This document shows positions 17,324 through 26,205 of a stretch of DNA of 57,985 nt, in pieces (position 1 is the first letter of the stretch; each line of letters starts with the position of its first letter). A program made the translations under genes and the position numbers. The DNA comes from a virus, in IMG/VR virus record IMGVR_UViG_3300031812_000004, positions 1 to 57,985 of that record. One strand, given 5' to 3'. Under the pieces are notes generated by a model. That model saw only the letters and a list, made by a program, of their open reading frames with translations. It was not told the origin of the DNA and did not search any database.

Positions 17324-18175
17324 TTATTTTTTATCGAAAGTTTTATTTACAAAATCACTTATTTTAACTACAAGATTTCCTTCGTTTCCCTTCTTACTTA
17401 TACTTATAGCATTTGTCATTTCTTTGTCTGTATTTGAGTCGTTTGTAACATCAAGATGTATACACCACGAATTACCTGTACTTTTTCTTTCTATTACAAC
17501 ATGTGCGTCATAACCATTAGTTGACTTTATATTTGTTACTGATAAAGATTTGTTATTTATTATCTGTGATACTATATGTTCTGTTATAAAATCTCTTATG
17601 TCTTTATTTGCAGTTACAGAACTATACGTTTTTCCGTATACAAGCAGTTTAAATCTTATATCGTTTATTCTGTATCTGTCTGCTATATCTATTATTTTTT
17701 CTGATAAATCTTTTACAATCTTTGTTTCATCTCCTTTATATGTTGTATAACAGTCTCTGAAATACTTTACGTATTCTACAACAGGTGCATAAGTTTCTTT
17801 AAGTTTTCGTATTCTTTTTTGAAAATTTTCATTATTTATCTGTTTTATTCCTTCTTTAATAAGATTCATATATTTTCTGATTTCTTTTTCATTTGGATGG
17901 TATACTCCATGTAAATTATGAATTGTATACGGATGTCCTGAAGATATATGTTCTATTTCTTTGTTGTCTTTAATTTTAAATATATCTGCATAATGATACC
18001 ATACTTCAATGTAATCTGATTTATAATCATTTTTATTTAAGCGTTGTTCTATTCTGTCTGTTATTATTATTTTTGTATCTTTTGAATTAAACACATATAC
18101 ATACAGAGTGTTTTCTTCTTCTTTGCTTCTTATAAATAGTATTTTATCTTCAGGTTTTGCTCTTTTTTTATTCAT
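17324..18175 (-). CDS. lineage-specific paralogue family, member 3
   Basis: A 283-aa protein, more diverged. Its N-terminus (ILFIRSKEEENTLYVYVF), central YHPNEKEIRKYMNLIKEG and KLKETYAPVVEYVKYF, and C-terminal DAHVVIERKSTGNSW correspond in order to members 4 and 5. It overlaps the decayed copy downstream of the family by 8 nt at its 5' end. No function is recognised. Confidence 0.7.
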   Translation of the reverse strand: MNKKRAKPEDKILFIRSKEEENTLYVYVFNSKDTKIIITDRIEQRLNKNDYKSDYIEVWYHYADIFKIKDNKEIEHISSGHPYTIHNLHGVYHPNEKEIRKYMNLIKEGIKQINNENFQKRIRKLKETYAPVVEYVKYFRDCYTTYKGDETKIVKDLSEKIIDIADRYRINDIRFKLLVYGKTYSSVTANKDIRDFITEHIVSQIINNKSLSVTNIKSTNGYDAHVVIERKSTGNSWCIHLDVTNDSNTDKEMTNAISISKKGNEGNLVVKISDFVNKTFDKK

Positions 18176-18520
18176 AATTTTTTATCATTTTTATTGGTTC
18201 AATAATTTCATCGTCTATTATTTTATCTAAAGTATTTATTTCTTTTTTGTTTATAATTATTACTTTTCTTAGTGGAACTTCTACATGAGATTTAGACATC
18301 TCAAAATAAACGTATAATTTGTTTTTGTATTTCCTTTCTATAATTATATAAATTTCGTGATGTTTTTTATATTTACTCATGTAATTGAAAAAGTATTATT
18401 ATTATAAATATTTGAAGCTATAAGATCTTTTATAAAATGTATAAACTCAACATCTATATATCCACATTTTAATGTGTAAGATAATATTTCTTTTAAATCT
18501 TGTATTTTCGTAAGTAGAAA
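18168..18520 (-). pseudogene. decayed, frameshifted copy of the paralogue family
   Basis: An ATG frame at 18380-18168 (70 aa) is only the C-terminal domain of the family: IYIIIERKYKNKLYVYFE, then KVIIINKKE. Immediately upstream, in another frame (18520-18377, closed by TGA that overlaps the ATG), the translation IHFIKDLIASNIYNNNTFSI matches the segment that precedes this domain in member 3 (IRDFITEHIVSQIINNKSLS). Two consecutive pieces in different frames, with about 180 N-terminal residues missing, indicate a truncated and frameshifted relic. The 70-aa part could still be made as a stand-alone domain. Confidence 0.7.
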
Positions 18521-18535
18521 TTTAATTGTTTTTTT

Positions 18536-19411
18536 TTATCTGTATGTTTTAATTTGATTTAACATTTTATCTATTTTTTCTGTGTAATTCTGATCTGTTT
18601 TCTTATTTATAATTATGGTTTCACTTTCTTTAATCTTATCTCTGTTTTTATAAATTATACTGACGTTAAGATAGTATATATATTTGTTTTTCCTTTCTAC
18701 AAACACAAATGATTCATGGCTTTTGTCACTATCAATACAAGCAACAGATAAAGTTTTCTCGGTGTTTATAGATGATATTATGTAATCTTTTATACGTTGC
18801 TTTTCGTTATCCGTTTTTATAAATTCTATTTCTTTAATATATTTAAGCAATTCTTTTCTTTTTATATCTGCTTTTTTATATATGTTTTCATAAATATTTG
18901 ATCCTTCTTTTATAGTGGCGGCTAAGTTATCATCATATTTGATACATTCATATAGTATAGGTATATTCCATAAACTTTCAGTTATTTTTTCATATTTTTT
19001 TCCTGTATAATATGCTTTACTTTTTATATTTGATTCCTTAATTTCTTTAAGAAGTTCTTTATACATAACTTCATACTTTTTAATTTCTTCTTTTGTCGGG
19101 TAAAATTCTTCATACTTTTTGATATCACTAAATAAGAAATCATTATAATATACATACGATAGTTTTTTAAATCCTTGTTCGGTTTTTTTTGTTTCGAAAA
19201 CAAACATTTTATTCTTCATAGAAATTATTAAATTCTTATAATTACCAGGTATTCTGTTTTCAATATTATTTGCATTAGTAAATAAACTTATTATTCCTTT
19301 AATGTCAAAATAACATATACGTACATTTTCTTTTTTTTCTTTATTCCTGAAGAATGCAACTTTTTTAAGATCTTTAAATATATTTCCCGGAAACAATGAT
19401 AGTGTAGGCAT
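18536..19411 (-). CDS. lineage-specific paralogue family, member 4
   Basis: A 291-aa protein with the family layout: VAFFRNKEKKENVRICYF at the N-terminus, FYPTKEEIKKYEVMYKELLK in the middle, and SFVFVERKNKYIYYLNVS plus IIINKKTDQNYTEKIDKML at the C-terminus. The gene ends at the poly-T tract that also serves as A-rich leader of the decayed copy. Function unknown. Confidence 0.7.
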   Translation of the reverse strand: MPTLSLFPGNIFKDLKKVAFFRNKEKKENVRICYFDIKGIISLFTNANNIENRIPGNYKNLIISMKNKMFVFETKKTEQGFKKLSYVYYNDFLFSDIKKYEEFYPTKEEIKKYEVMYKELLKEIKESNIKSKAYYTGKKYEKITESLWNIPILYECIKYDDNLAATIKEGSNIYENIYKKADIKRKELLKYIKEIEFIKTDNEKQRIKDYIISSINTEKTLSVACIDSDKSHESFVFVERKNKYIYYLNVSIIYKNRDKIKESETIIINKKTDQNYTEKIDKMLNQIKTYR

Positions 19412-19435
19412 AAACTTTAAATTTTGTTTTTTTTT

Positions 19436-20254
19436 TTATTTAAACGTTTCTTTAAGTTCTGTTTTTATCTGATTTACTATATTTTTCTTTGTTGTCTTAT
19501 CTATAATAAATACATGTTTTGAAAATTCGTACACTTCTTTTTTACATAAAGATTTGTCAATGTACACGTAATAAGAGTTTTTATTACATTTTTCAATTAC
19601 AATATAAACATTTTCATATTCGGGAGTTGATATACTTATTATATCATGTTCAACGTCAGATGAAATTTTTGATACAATATAATCTGTCAGGAAATGTGTT
19701 ATGCTCTTGATACATCCTACATGTTTATAGTTTTTTACGTAGTCCAGCAAATTAAATTCTATGCCTGTTACACAATGTTTTTCTCTTATATCCATCAAAC
19801 ATTTTATTAAATCTGCAAGCGTTTTACTGCTGTCTTTTATGTGATTGTCAAGTATTACTTTTGCTTCTGTAATATATTCTATTGTTGGTTCGTATTTTTT
19901 TCTTAGTTTATTTATAGTTTCTTTTTTCTTTTTATTTCTTTCTTCTTTCAGGCATTGATAATATAATATCTTATAATTTTCCAGTTGATCTTTTGTAGGT
20001 TCATAGATTTTATTTTCGGTTCTGTTCAGGTATATAACTCCGTCTTTTATTAAATGGATTACGTTTTCTTTGTAGATCATATATTTTTTTGCTCTTCCTA
20101 TTCTTATAATATTTGATAAGTTGTTTTGCATATATTTTATTGTTTTTTCTTTTTGGTCTTCGTTCAACAGGTATAACATGTAAACTTTATCTTCGTCATA
20201 TATATTTCTGTAAAATAACAGATTATTTTTATTATCGAATATACTTTTAGACAT
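19436..20254 (-). CDS. lineage-specific paralogue family, member 5
   Basis: A 272-aa protein: LLFYRNIYDEDKVYMLYL, IYEPTKDQLENYKILYYQ, LRKKYEPTIEYITEAK, VYIVIEKCNKNSYYVYID and VFIIDKTTKKNIVNQIK, in the family order. It is the first member read after the MoxR-like ATPase gene, 11 nt downstream of it, so the family may be expressed with that module. Confidence 0.7.
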   Translation of the reverse strand: MSKSIFDNKNNLLFYRNIYDEDKVYMLYLLNEDQKEKTIKYMQNNLSNIIRIGRAKKYMIYKENVIHLIKDGVIYLNRTENKIYEPTKDQLENYKILYYQCLKEERNKKKKETINKLRKKYEPTIEYITEAKVILDNHIKDSSKTLADLIKCLMDIREKHCVTGIEFNLLDYVKNYKHVGCIKSITHFLTDYIVSKISSDVEHDIISISTPEYENVYIVIEKCNKNSYYVYIDKSLCKKEVYEFSKHVFIIDKTTKKNIVNQIKTELKETFK

Positions 20255-20265
20255 AGCAAACTGAT

Positions 20266-21060
20266 TTAAGATTTTACAAACATTTCGGAGTATTCTTTTC
20301 CTATTACTCCTCTGACCATATCTTCAAAATCCTTTTCTTCAAGATTAAGTTTTTCGGTAACATACATAAGATTTGACAGAAATTTTATAGTGCGGTTGGT
20401 AGCAAAAGGCATGTTGTTTTCCTGTTTTTTATAACTTAATGTTTTATTTTCTTTTATCATGTTTTCAAGAAAACTTATAACTTTTTTATGATAGTTATTT
20501 TCTTTTGCATATTTTAACGTTTCTTCTATATTACTTTTTACTTTAAATACAGAACATCTTGTGAGTATAGGTGAAGGAAGTTCAGAAGCCAAGTCAGAAT
20601 CATCTGTATTATTTCCTGCAAGGATGATTACGGTATCATCTTTCAGTTTATGAGTCCCTGCAATTCTTTCCGTAATCATCTGCATTACTATACTTATTTC
20701 ATCTTCACTGGCGTTGGTAATTTCGTCTATAAATATAACGTCCGAATCAATAAAATAAGGTTTTGTATAAATTATACTTTCAATAGCTTCTTTTTTATTT
20801 GCTTTATTAAGTAAATTAGCAAATAATTCTTTGAAATTTACAGCAGGTATTCCTGTTATATTTTCCCTTGTAGTATTTGAAAGGTTTATAATGGATACTC
20901 TTTTATTTAATTCCTTGCAGGTCTGTAATACAGTATAACTTTTACCACATCCTACGGGTCCAAGAAAGCATTGAGTAACTCTCTTTTCTTTAGGAAGGCT
21001 TATATTGGTTTTTATAAGCTCCTTCATTTCTTCAAGATTTATTGTAAGATTGAATATCAT
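20266..21060 (-). CDS. MoxR-type AAA+ ATPase, short paralogue
   Basis: A 264-aa protein. Walker A is LGPVGCGKS (33-41), Walker B VIFIDE (108-113), followed by the sensor segment VIILAGNNTDDSDLASELPSP (written in two parts: VIILAGNNTDD and SELPSPILTRC). This is the MoxR/AAA_5 arrangement. It is clearly homologous to the 369-aa ATPase next to it (shared VMQMI(T/S)ERI and HKLKDD). MoxR ATPases are chaperone-like and usually work with VWA-domain proteins, one of which is encoded two genes upstream. Confidence 0.85.
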   Translation of the reverse strand: MIFNLTINLEEMKELIKTNISLPKEKRVTQCFLGPVGCGKSYTVLQTCKELNKRVSIINLSNTTRENITGIPAVNFKELFANLLNKANKKEAIESIIYTKPYFIDSDVIFIDEITNASEDEISIVMQMITERIAGTHKLKDDTVIILAGNNTDDSDLASELPSPILTRCSVFKVKSNIEETLKYAKENNYHKKVISFLENMIKENKTLSYKKQENNMPFATNRTIKFLSNLMYVTEKLNLEEKDFEDMVRGVIGKEYSEMFVKS

Positions 21061-21080
21061 AGTGTTTTATTTTTTTATTT

Positions 21081-22190
21081 TTAGGTAAATTTAATAACTT
21101 TATCATAAAACTCTACAGAATCTTTATCATTTACATCCAGTACAGATTTGTCTTTAAATCTGTTCATATATTTATTTATAAGCCTTACATTGTTTTCATC
21201 CTTTGAAGTAAAAATAGACGTATAAACCATTTTATCTATATTGTTTTTGAATATTTTATAGCATTTTACTATATCCTTTGGATCTAAACTGTCATTAAGC
21301 AGGTAATTACTCATCCTATAGATAGTTACAAGCTTTGATTCGTAAGATATACTGTTAATTTTATCTTCAAGTTCTGACATTTTATCATTAGTTATACAAT
21401 CTTTTATATCTTCATAACTTACTGATTTTTGAGTTTTATTAACAAATTCAATAAAGTCCATTCCATACTTAAAACCTATTGTAGCACAAATATACTTGGT
21501 TTTCAGGTTTTCGTTTATATCTAAATCAAGTATATTATTGAGATTTTCCAACGATCTTGGTGTTATAAAAGCATTATTGGAATGCACTGACTCACTGTCT
21601 CCTATGCATTCAGGTTTGTATTTTATGTAACTTATTATGTGTTCATTCCATTTATTATCGATGGCATATCGTATGATACTTTCAAGGTCGTAGTCTATAT
21701 TAAGGAATGCCATTCTGGTTAGCATAGGCTCAGGAAGTTCTTTTGCCAGTGATGAGTGATTCAGATTATTACCTGCACAAATAATATACACATCATCTTT
21801 CAGTTTATGCGGACCGCAGATTCTTTCGGATATCATTTGCATGACAAGTTTTATAGAATAAGAATCTGAGTTCGTTATTTCATCTATGAATATTACATCT
21901 GAATCATGTAAAGGAAGTCTTGTAAAATGAACTTCCTGCCGGCATTCCTTATTTTCTTTTAACTCGTTAACAAGTTTTAAGAAATTGATTACAGGAATAC
22001 CTGTTATATCTTCCTTCGTTTTCCATGCAAGGTTTATAAGTGTAAGTTTTTTATTATATTTTTTGCATATATCTTTTATAATACTTGTTTTACCCACTCC
22101 TACTGGTCCTAATAAACATAAAGGGGTTCTTAAATCAGGAGGGCTTATAACATTAGCTTCCACAATCTTTTTAGCAGTAACAATATTCAT
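21081..22190 (-). CDS. MoxR-type AAA+ ATPase, long paralogue
   Basis: A 369-aa protein. Walker A is GPVGVGKT (28-35), Walker B VIFIDE (99-104), sensor 1 IICAGNN, then ELPEPMLTRM with the arginine finger. An added C-terminal helical extension (about residues 230-369) is absent from the 264-aa paralogue. Together with that paralogue and the VWA/metallopeptidase protein it forms a MoxR-VWA module; a hetero-oligomeric AAA ring is possible but inferred. Confidence 0.87.
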   Translation of the reverse strand: MNIVTAKKIVEANVISPPDLRTPLCLLGPVGVGKTSIIKDICKKYNKKLTLINLAWKTKEDITGIPVINFLKLVNELKENKECRQEVHFTRLPLHDSDVIFIDEITNSDSYSIKLVMQMISERICGPHKLKDDVYIICAGNNLNHSSLAKELPEPMLTRMAFLNIDYDLESIIRYAIDNKWNEHIISYIKYKPECIGDSESVHSNNAFITPRSLENLNNILDLDINENLKTKYICATIGFKYGMDFIEFVNKTQKSVSYEDIKDCITNDKMSELEDKINSISYESKLVTIYRMSNYLLNDSLDPKDIVKCYKIFKNNIDKMVYTSIFTSKDENNVRLINKYMNRFKDKSVLDVNDKDSVEFYDKVIKFT

Positions 22191-22233
22191 TGTTTATTTA
22201 TTTAACTTTTTTTTAATTGTTTTTTTTTTTTGT

Positions 22234-23463
22234 TTAATCGAGGTAAAATATTCTTTCTCCTCTTACATTATCAAGGCTATGACTTCTTTTATACAGAACT
22301 ACAAATCTTTTAGTTCCGTTTTTTTGTGGTTTAAGATCTTCAAAAAGATACCCGTCTGTTACTAATATAAAATAATCGTATTTCTTTTTATCTGCATATT
22401 CTACCAAAGGATTCATATTGGTTCCGCCTCCGCCTTTTATATTTCTTTCAAACAATCTTTTTAGATCGCTTTTACTTTTAATCTTTTCTACATTATTTAT
22501 TTCTGTATCACAGGTAACTATATCAATTTTGTTTATACTTTTAATAAGTTCTTCTGAAAACGAGTAAACCAGACCTAGTTCTTTATCATTTATACTTGCG
22601 GAAGTGTCTATTCCTAATAAGACTTTTGCTTCTTTGTTATTTCCTATCCTTGATGGTAGAATACACATATTAGAAGCTGCTGTCGGATTTATCTTCGAGT
22701 AAGTTCGTTTGCTGTTTCCTTCATTATTTTTTATTTGCTTAATGATATATTTTGCTATATCCGGTTTTTCTTTTAACAGAGCTTTCTTTATTTTTCCTAG
22801 TAAAGAATTTCCTGATCTTAATCCTGCCTTTTTTAATTGAGATTCAAGACTTTCTGTGTTATATGGATTTATAACTTCTGATTCTGTTGACTTTCCTTCA
22901 CTTTCATCGCCTGTTATAGCTTCATCTTTAATCTGATTTTCGTCTATAATTTTAATTATCAATTTTTTTGGTTTTAATTCTTTAACAATTTTGTCATATA
23001 TTTCTTCAGCAGAATCTTCTTCACATATTCTTTCAGAGGAACTTTCATTACGTAATTTTTCATTTACATTTTCAAAAGTTACTCCTTTCTTGTTAGCTAT
23101 TTCATATAAAGATTCATCAATCTTTCTTATTATACTGTGTATTTCTACATCCGTAGCTATGTTCCATATTTCTTTATCTCTGTTTTCTCTTCTTAAATAA
23201 TGATTTAATTTTATATGAAGAAGTTCATGTAGTATAACCAAAATATAGCTTTTTTCATTATTTCCTATATATTTGTTGATATTTTTGGTATTAAGAAATA
23301 TTCTTCTGTTTTTTGCATCAGCATACGCTATTGCTTCTTTATTATATTTATCTTCAAAGTTTTTATCGATTTCCCAATGTATGTTTCCGGCAATGTCTAT
23401 TATAAGGTCCGGAAACTTCTTAAACATAACCTGAAATACCTTTTCTTCCCTTGTCATAATCAA
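22234..23463 (-). CDS. metallopeptidase-like plus VWA-domain protein (DUF2201-type)
   Basis: A 409-aa protein. The N-terminal domain has a zinc-peptidase motif LHELLHIKLNH (HELLH at 79-83) with a downstream helix WNIATDVEIHSII. A charged linker (150-215) leads to a C-terminal VWA domain with MIDAS residues DTSAS (286-290), GGGGTNM (T348) and VTDG (D370). This layout, next to MoxR ATPases, matches the DUF2201 putative metallopeptidase family. It may remodel or cleave a target loaded by the ATPases. Whether the peptidase site is active in this family is not established. Confidence 0.85.
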   Translation of the reverse strand: MIMTREEKVFQVMFKKFPDLIIDIAGNIHWEIDKNFEDKYNKEAIAYADAKNRRIFLNTKNINKYIGNNEKSYILVILHELLHIKLNHYLRRENRDKEIWNIATDVEIHSIIRKIDESLYEIANKKGVTFENVNEKLRNESSSERICEEDSAEEIYDKIVKELKPKKLIIKIIDENQIKDEAITGDESEGKSTESEVINPYNTESLESQLKKAGLRSGNSLLGKIKKALLKEKPDIAKYIIKQIKNNEGNSKRTYSKINPTAASNMCILPSRIGNNKEAKVLLGIDTSASINDKELGLVYSFSEELIKSINKIDIVTCDTEINNVEKIKSKSDLKRLFERNIKGGGGTNMNPLVEYADKKKYDYFILVTDGYLFEDLKPQKNGTKRFVVLYKRSHSLDNVRGERIFYLD

Positions 23464-23819
23464 AGCATATCTTTAAAGAAATTAACATAATTTTCTCCCC
23501 ATCTTTCTCTTATAAAATATAACAAATAACTAGGATCTTTTACTTCTGTAGGGTAGTTTTTTGCAAAATTATAATAAGTTTCAGTAAGATCTATTCTTAC
23601 GTATTTTTCATCATCGAACAAATCCAATTCAAATATTATATTACTTAAAAACTCTTTATCTTTTATATCAAAGAATGATATAGTTCCGGATATAATTTCT
23701 CTGGCAAGTTGGTCTTTTTTCTTATTATAAAACAGTAAAGGTAATAATTTATTTATATTAAAAATCAATCTCAATATCCTGATTATCGAAGATTCCGTTT
23801 TCTTCTTGTGTCTTTTCAT
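23460..23819 (-). CDS. hypothetical protein between helicase and VWA gene
   Basis: A 119-aa protein (MKRHKKKTESSIIRIL...). Its first 20 codons overlap the 3' end of the helicase gene by 62 nt, unusually long, so the true start may lie further in, although no later Met is available near the N-terminus. The body (FFDIKDKEFLSNIIFELDLF) is helical and unrecognised. The 3' end overlaps the VWA gene start by 4 nt. Confidence 0.55.
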   Translation of the reverse strand: MKRHKKKTESSIIRILRLIFNINKLLPLLFYNKKKDQLAREIISGTISFFDIKDKEFLSNIIFELDLFDDEKYVRIDLTETYYNFAKNYPTEVKDPSYLLYFIRERWGENYVNFFKDML

Positions 23820-24717
23820 TTACAAAGTTATCATTTTCCGGTAGTTCTGTGTTGTATCTTTTGTTAAAATCTATTTCTTCTATAAGTTCAAACAATAGGT
23901 TATTATTTATTTTGTACTTATAATGTTTTAATTCACCAAATCTGTTTTTAAGCATACCTATAATGCATTCCTTGTCGCTGAAAGGTATTTTGGCAGAACT
24001 GTATATATTTATGTTTCTCAGATCTGGTCTGTCTATATATATAACGATATCGCTATATTGCATAAGGATGTCACTGTTATATATATCGGATTCGTATATC
24101 TTTGCTTTATTAGAACCGTTTTTGCAACGTTCGTCGGATCCTATATCTCTGCGTAACTGACTCAGGACTATGCTGTAAATGCCGTTCTTTTTTAAAGTTA
24201 CCAAAGCTTCAAATAACGACTGCATTTCTGTTCCTGCTTTGGTTATAATAAGAGCATGGTCAACGCTGATAAGATTTTTACCGGTTTCTGTATATTCTTT
24301 CATAGCATAATATTCCAGTTCGCTTATACTACGTATTTCAGTTATGGTTGACCAGTTTTCGTCGGGGAGCATTTTGACTTTATTTTCTATGTCTTTAAGA
24401 TTTAACGTATCTACTCCCATGAATTTAAGTTCTCTTTTGATTTTCTCATATATAGGCATTTCCAGCTGGAAGTCCAGCCATCCTTTTATTTTCGTGTTTA
24501 TATCCTGGTTATTGCGGTTTTGGTAGTATAAATCCATGCACAGCTGGTCTTTTAATAAGGTTTTTCCCCACTGTGGTCTGGCAACTATACTTATAATGGA
24601 TGGGAAATTTAATACATCTTTCAGGAACCGGTAGTTTGTATTTACAAAGCTTAAATTTCTGGCATATTCAGTAAACGTTCTTATAGAATCTTTTCGTGTA
24701 ATGATCTTGTTTTCCAT
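23758..24717 (-). CDS. DnaB-like replicative helicase, ATPase domain only
   Basis: A 319-aa protein. Walker A is VARPQWGKTLL (45-55), Walker B LISVDHAL (149-156), and the DnaB motif 3 SIVLSQLRR (182-190), followed by a DIVIYIDRP segment and a C-terminal KNRFGELKHY resembling the arginine-finger region (KNRxG). The DnaB N-terminal domain is missing and the first 35 residues are short, as in T7/T4-type or phage-minimised RecA-fold helicases. The 5' flank is a heptamer repeat array instead of the usual A-rich leader. Confidence 0.8.
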   Translation of the reverse strand: MENKIITRKDSIRTFTEYARNLSFVNTNYRFLKDVLNFPSIISIVARPQWGKTLLKDQLCMDLYYQNRNNQDINTKIKGWLDFQLEMPIYEKIKRELKFMGVDTLNLKDIENKVKMLPDENWSTITEIRSISELEYYAMKEYTETGKNLISVDHALIITKAGTEMQSLFEALVTLKKNGIYSIVLSQLRRDIGSDERCKNGSNKAKIYESDIYNSDILMQYSDIVIYIDRPDLRNINIYSSAKIPFSDKECIIGMLKNRFGELKHYKYKINNNLLFELIEEIDFNKRYNTELPENDNFVNEKTQEENGIFDNQDIEIDF

Positions 24718-24830
24718 ACTTTTAACTTTTAACTTTCAAACTTTTCACTTTCCACTTTCTACTTTCTACTTTCAACTTTCCACTTTCAAACTTTCCACTT
24801 TCTACTTTCTACTTTCAACTTTCATCTCTA
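24718..24830. repeat. heptamer repeat array R1 (single orientation)
   Basis: About 16 degenerate units of a 7-bp repeat whose plus-strand form is NNACTTT (for example ACTTTCAACTTTCCACTTTC). It lies directly before the helicase start codon on the minus strand and runs into the last codons of the next upstream gene, whose C-terminal residues VESRK are encoded by it. Unlike arrays R2-R5, only one orientation is present. Confidence 0.9.
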
Positions 24831-25059
24831 TAAGTCTTACAGCTGTTGGTATATCCCATTTATATTTCTCTTTTTCATTTATTCCTTTGACATTCAGTGT
24901 TCTTTTATGAACTCTGTAAGTAAAGTATGGGGTGCCGTAGTCTTGTTTAAGGAAAACATAATCTTTGGTTTCTTTTACTAAGGTATAGGTTATGGTAGTA
25001 TCAATTCCCTGATTCCTGAACAGAAGTTTGAACTTCCTGACTTTGTTTTTCTTTTCCAT
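24802..25059 (-). CDS. hypothetical basic protein
   Basis: An 85-aa protein starting MEKKNKVRKFKLLF (preferred over the Met three codons earlier because both are inside the resolvase gene and this one gives the shorter overlap). It overlaps the resolvase 3' end by 59 nt. The final codons are made of heptamer array R1, so the stop codon seems to have been supplied by the repeat. No family is recognised. Confidence 0.55.
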   Translation of the reverse strand: MEKKNKVRKFKLLFRNQGIDTTITYTLVKETKDYVFLKQDYGTPYFTYRVHKRTLNVKGINEKEKYKWDIPTAVRLIEMKVESRK

Positions 25060-25636
25060 AAACTTCATTTATGTAATAATAAGCAATAAGAGCAGAATCG
25101 GTAAGTCCGTCTTTAAATCCTCTTTTACCTATTACTTTTTCTTTATATTCCGGGAACAGTTTAATAAAGGTATTATAAGAAAGGTATTTTGTTTTCTTTT
25201 TGCTTTTACTTTGTTCGGTATTTTCCTGTTGTTGTGATTCAGGTAAAGAGGATATATATTTCTGCCATATTCTGGGATTTATACTGTACATTTTGATATG
25301 TAAGGCGTTACAAATACCTTCTATAACACCACGTTGTCTTCCCAGGCTATACATGGTATGCTTATGGATTTTAAATATACTTCCTATATCTTCGAAAACA
25401 ACAGTAACTTTACCGAACTTTTGCTGCTGGTTTTTAAGTATAATGACCAGCATGCCCGGATTGATAAAGTTAGAGAACCGTCTTGAAGTTCTTACTCCTT
25501 TGACAACAGGCATGTGTATAAGATCTACCAGCTTAAATTCCTGGCTTTTATTTTCTCTGGCAAATACTGATATACCACCCTTCATACCTATATCAATGCC
25601 AATAACACATTCTTTTTCATTGTTTTCCATAATCAT
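25001..25636 (-). CDS. RuvC-like Holliday junction resolvase
   Basis: About 211 aa from the MIMENNEK start. The RNase H-fold acidic residues are visible: VIGIDIGMKGGISVF (first Asp), VTVVFEDIG (Glu), then SLGRQRGVIEGIC and the C-terminal KDGLTDSALIAYY (final Asp). This is the phage RuvC-like family that resolves branched DNA before packaging. A start at 25636 is chosen because a TATCTTTG promoter element ends 16 nt upstream; the longer frame to 25708 would begin before the promoter. Confidence 0.82.
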   Translation of the reverse strand: MIMENNEKECVIGIDIGMKGGISVFARENKSQEFKLVDLIHMPVVKGVRTSRRFSNFINPGMLVIILKNQQQKFGKVTVVFEDIGSIFKIHKHTMYSLGRQRGVIEGICNALHIKMYSINPRIWQKYISSLPESQQQENTEQSKSKKKTKYLSYNTFIKLFPEYKEKVIGKRGFKDGLTDSALIAYYYINEVYGKEKQSQEVQTSVQESGN

Positions 25637-25651
25637 ATTGTTTTGTTCCTG

Positions 25652-25659
25652 CAAAGATA
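25652..25659 (-). promoter_or_regulatory. Bacteroidota-type -7 promoter element
   Basis: The minus strand reads TATCTTTG, 15 nt before the chosen resolvase start, leaving a very short 5' leader. Confidence 0.55.
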
Positions 25660-25737
25660 CGTTATCTTTTTCTTTTTTTAAACTAAACTTTATTAATTTT
25701 CTTAACATGACTAATTATTTTTTTTTTTATTTTTTTT

Positions 25738-25977
25738 TTATCTGAAAGCATCTATAGTTTTTTCAACCATCATCATAAAAGCAGTATAAAATATATTACA
25801 TGCTACAGTAAAGAAAGATATAAGCAGATATCCTGCAACTTCGTTATAATTTTCTTCATTTCTTACGTAATCTATAACAAAATTATAACACCAAATGTTA
25901 ATTTTTACTAAAAAGAAAATATATACTATATAGAATATAGTTTTAATAAGTTCGATAAGTGCTACTTTTCCTTTCAT
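25738..25977 (-). CDS. small membrane protein, two spans
   Basis: A 79-aa protein (MKGKVALIELIKTIFYI...) with two hydrophobic segments, FYIVYIFFLVKINIWCYNFV (about 15-34) and LLISFFTVACNIFYTAFMMM (about 50-69), separated by a charged loop. A membrane role, for example holin-like or exclusion, is possible; nothing specific is recognised. It ends just 3 nt after the next gene begins its 3' side. Confidence 0.65.
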   Translation of the reverse strand: MKGKVALIELIKTIFYIVYIFFLVKINIWCYNFVIDYVRNEENYNEVAGYLLISFFTVACNIFYTAFMMMVEKTIDAFR

Positions 25978-25980
25978 AAT

Positions 25981-26184
25981 TTAGTTGTTTAGTACTATTT
26001 CCAGTTTTTTATTATAGCTATATTTATCAAAGTTTTTAATTGCTTTTTTCATTGTATTTCCCAATTTATAGATATCTTCCTGGCTTTTAAGTCTTAATAT
26101 AAAACTTAAATTTTCTTCTTTACATTCACCTTTTACTTTGATATAATCTTTGTCCGGCAGTATTGTGTAAACTATTTTGTTCAT
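25981..26184 (-). CDS. hypothetical small protein
   Basis: A 67-aa protein (MNKIVYTILPDKDYIKV...) resembling a small beta-sheet plus helix. It lies 3 nt upstream of the membrane protein gene and is probably co-transcribed. Function unknown. Confidence 0.6.
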   Translation of the reverse strand: MNKIVYTILPDKDYIKVKGECKEENLSFILRLKSQEDIYKLGNTMKKAIKNFDKYSYNKKLEIVLNN

Positions 26185-26205
26185 AATTACTATTTTTTTT
26201 TTTAA

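Noticed and set aside
21985-22365. A 126-codon plus-strand frame opposite the MoxR/VWA junction
   Set aside because: It is antisense to two well-supported genes, with composition typical of complementary shadow frames.
25200-25745. A 181-codon plus-strand frame opposite the resolvase gene
   Set aside because: The minus strand encodes a resolvase with all catalytic residues; the opposite frame is an AT-rich shadow full of Phe, Ile and Leu.
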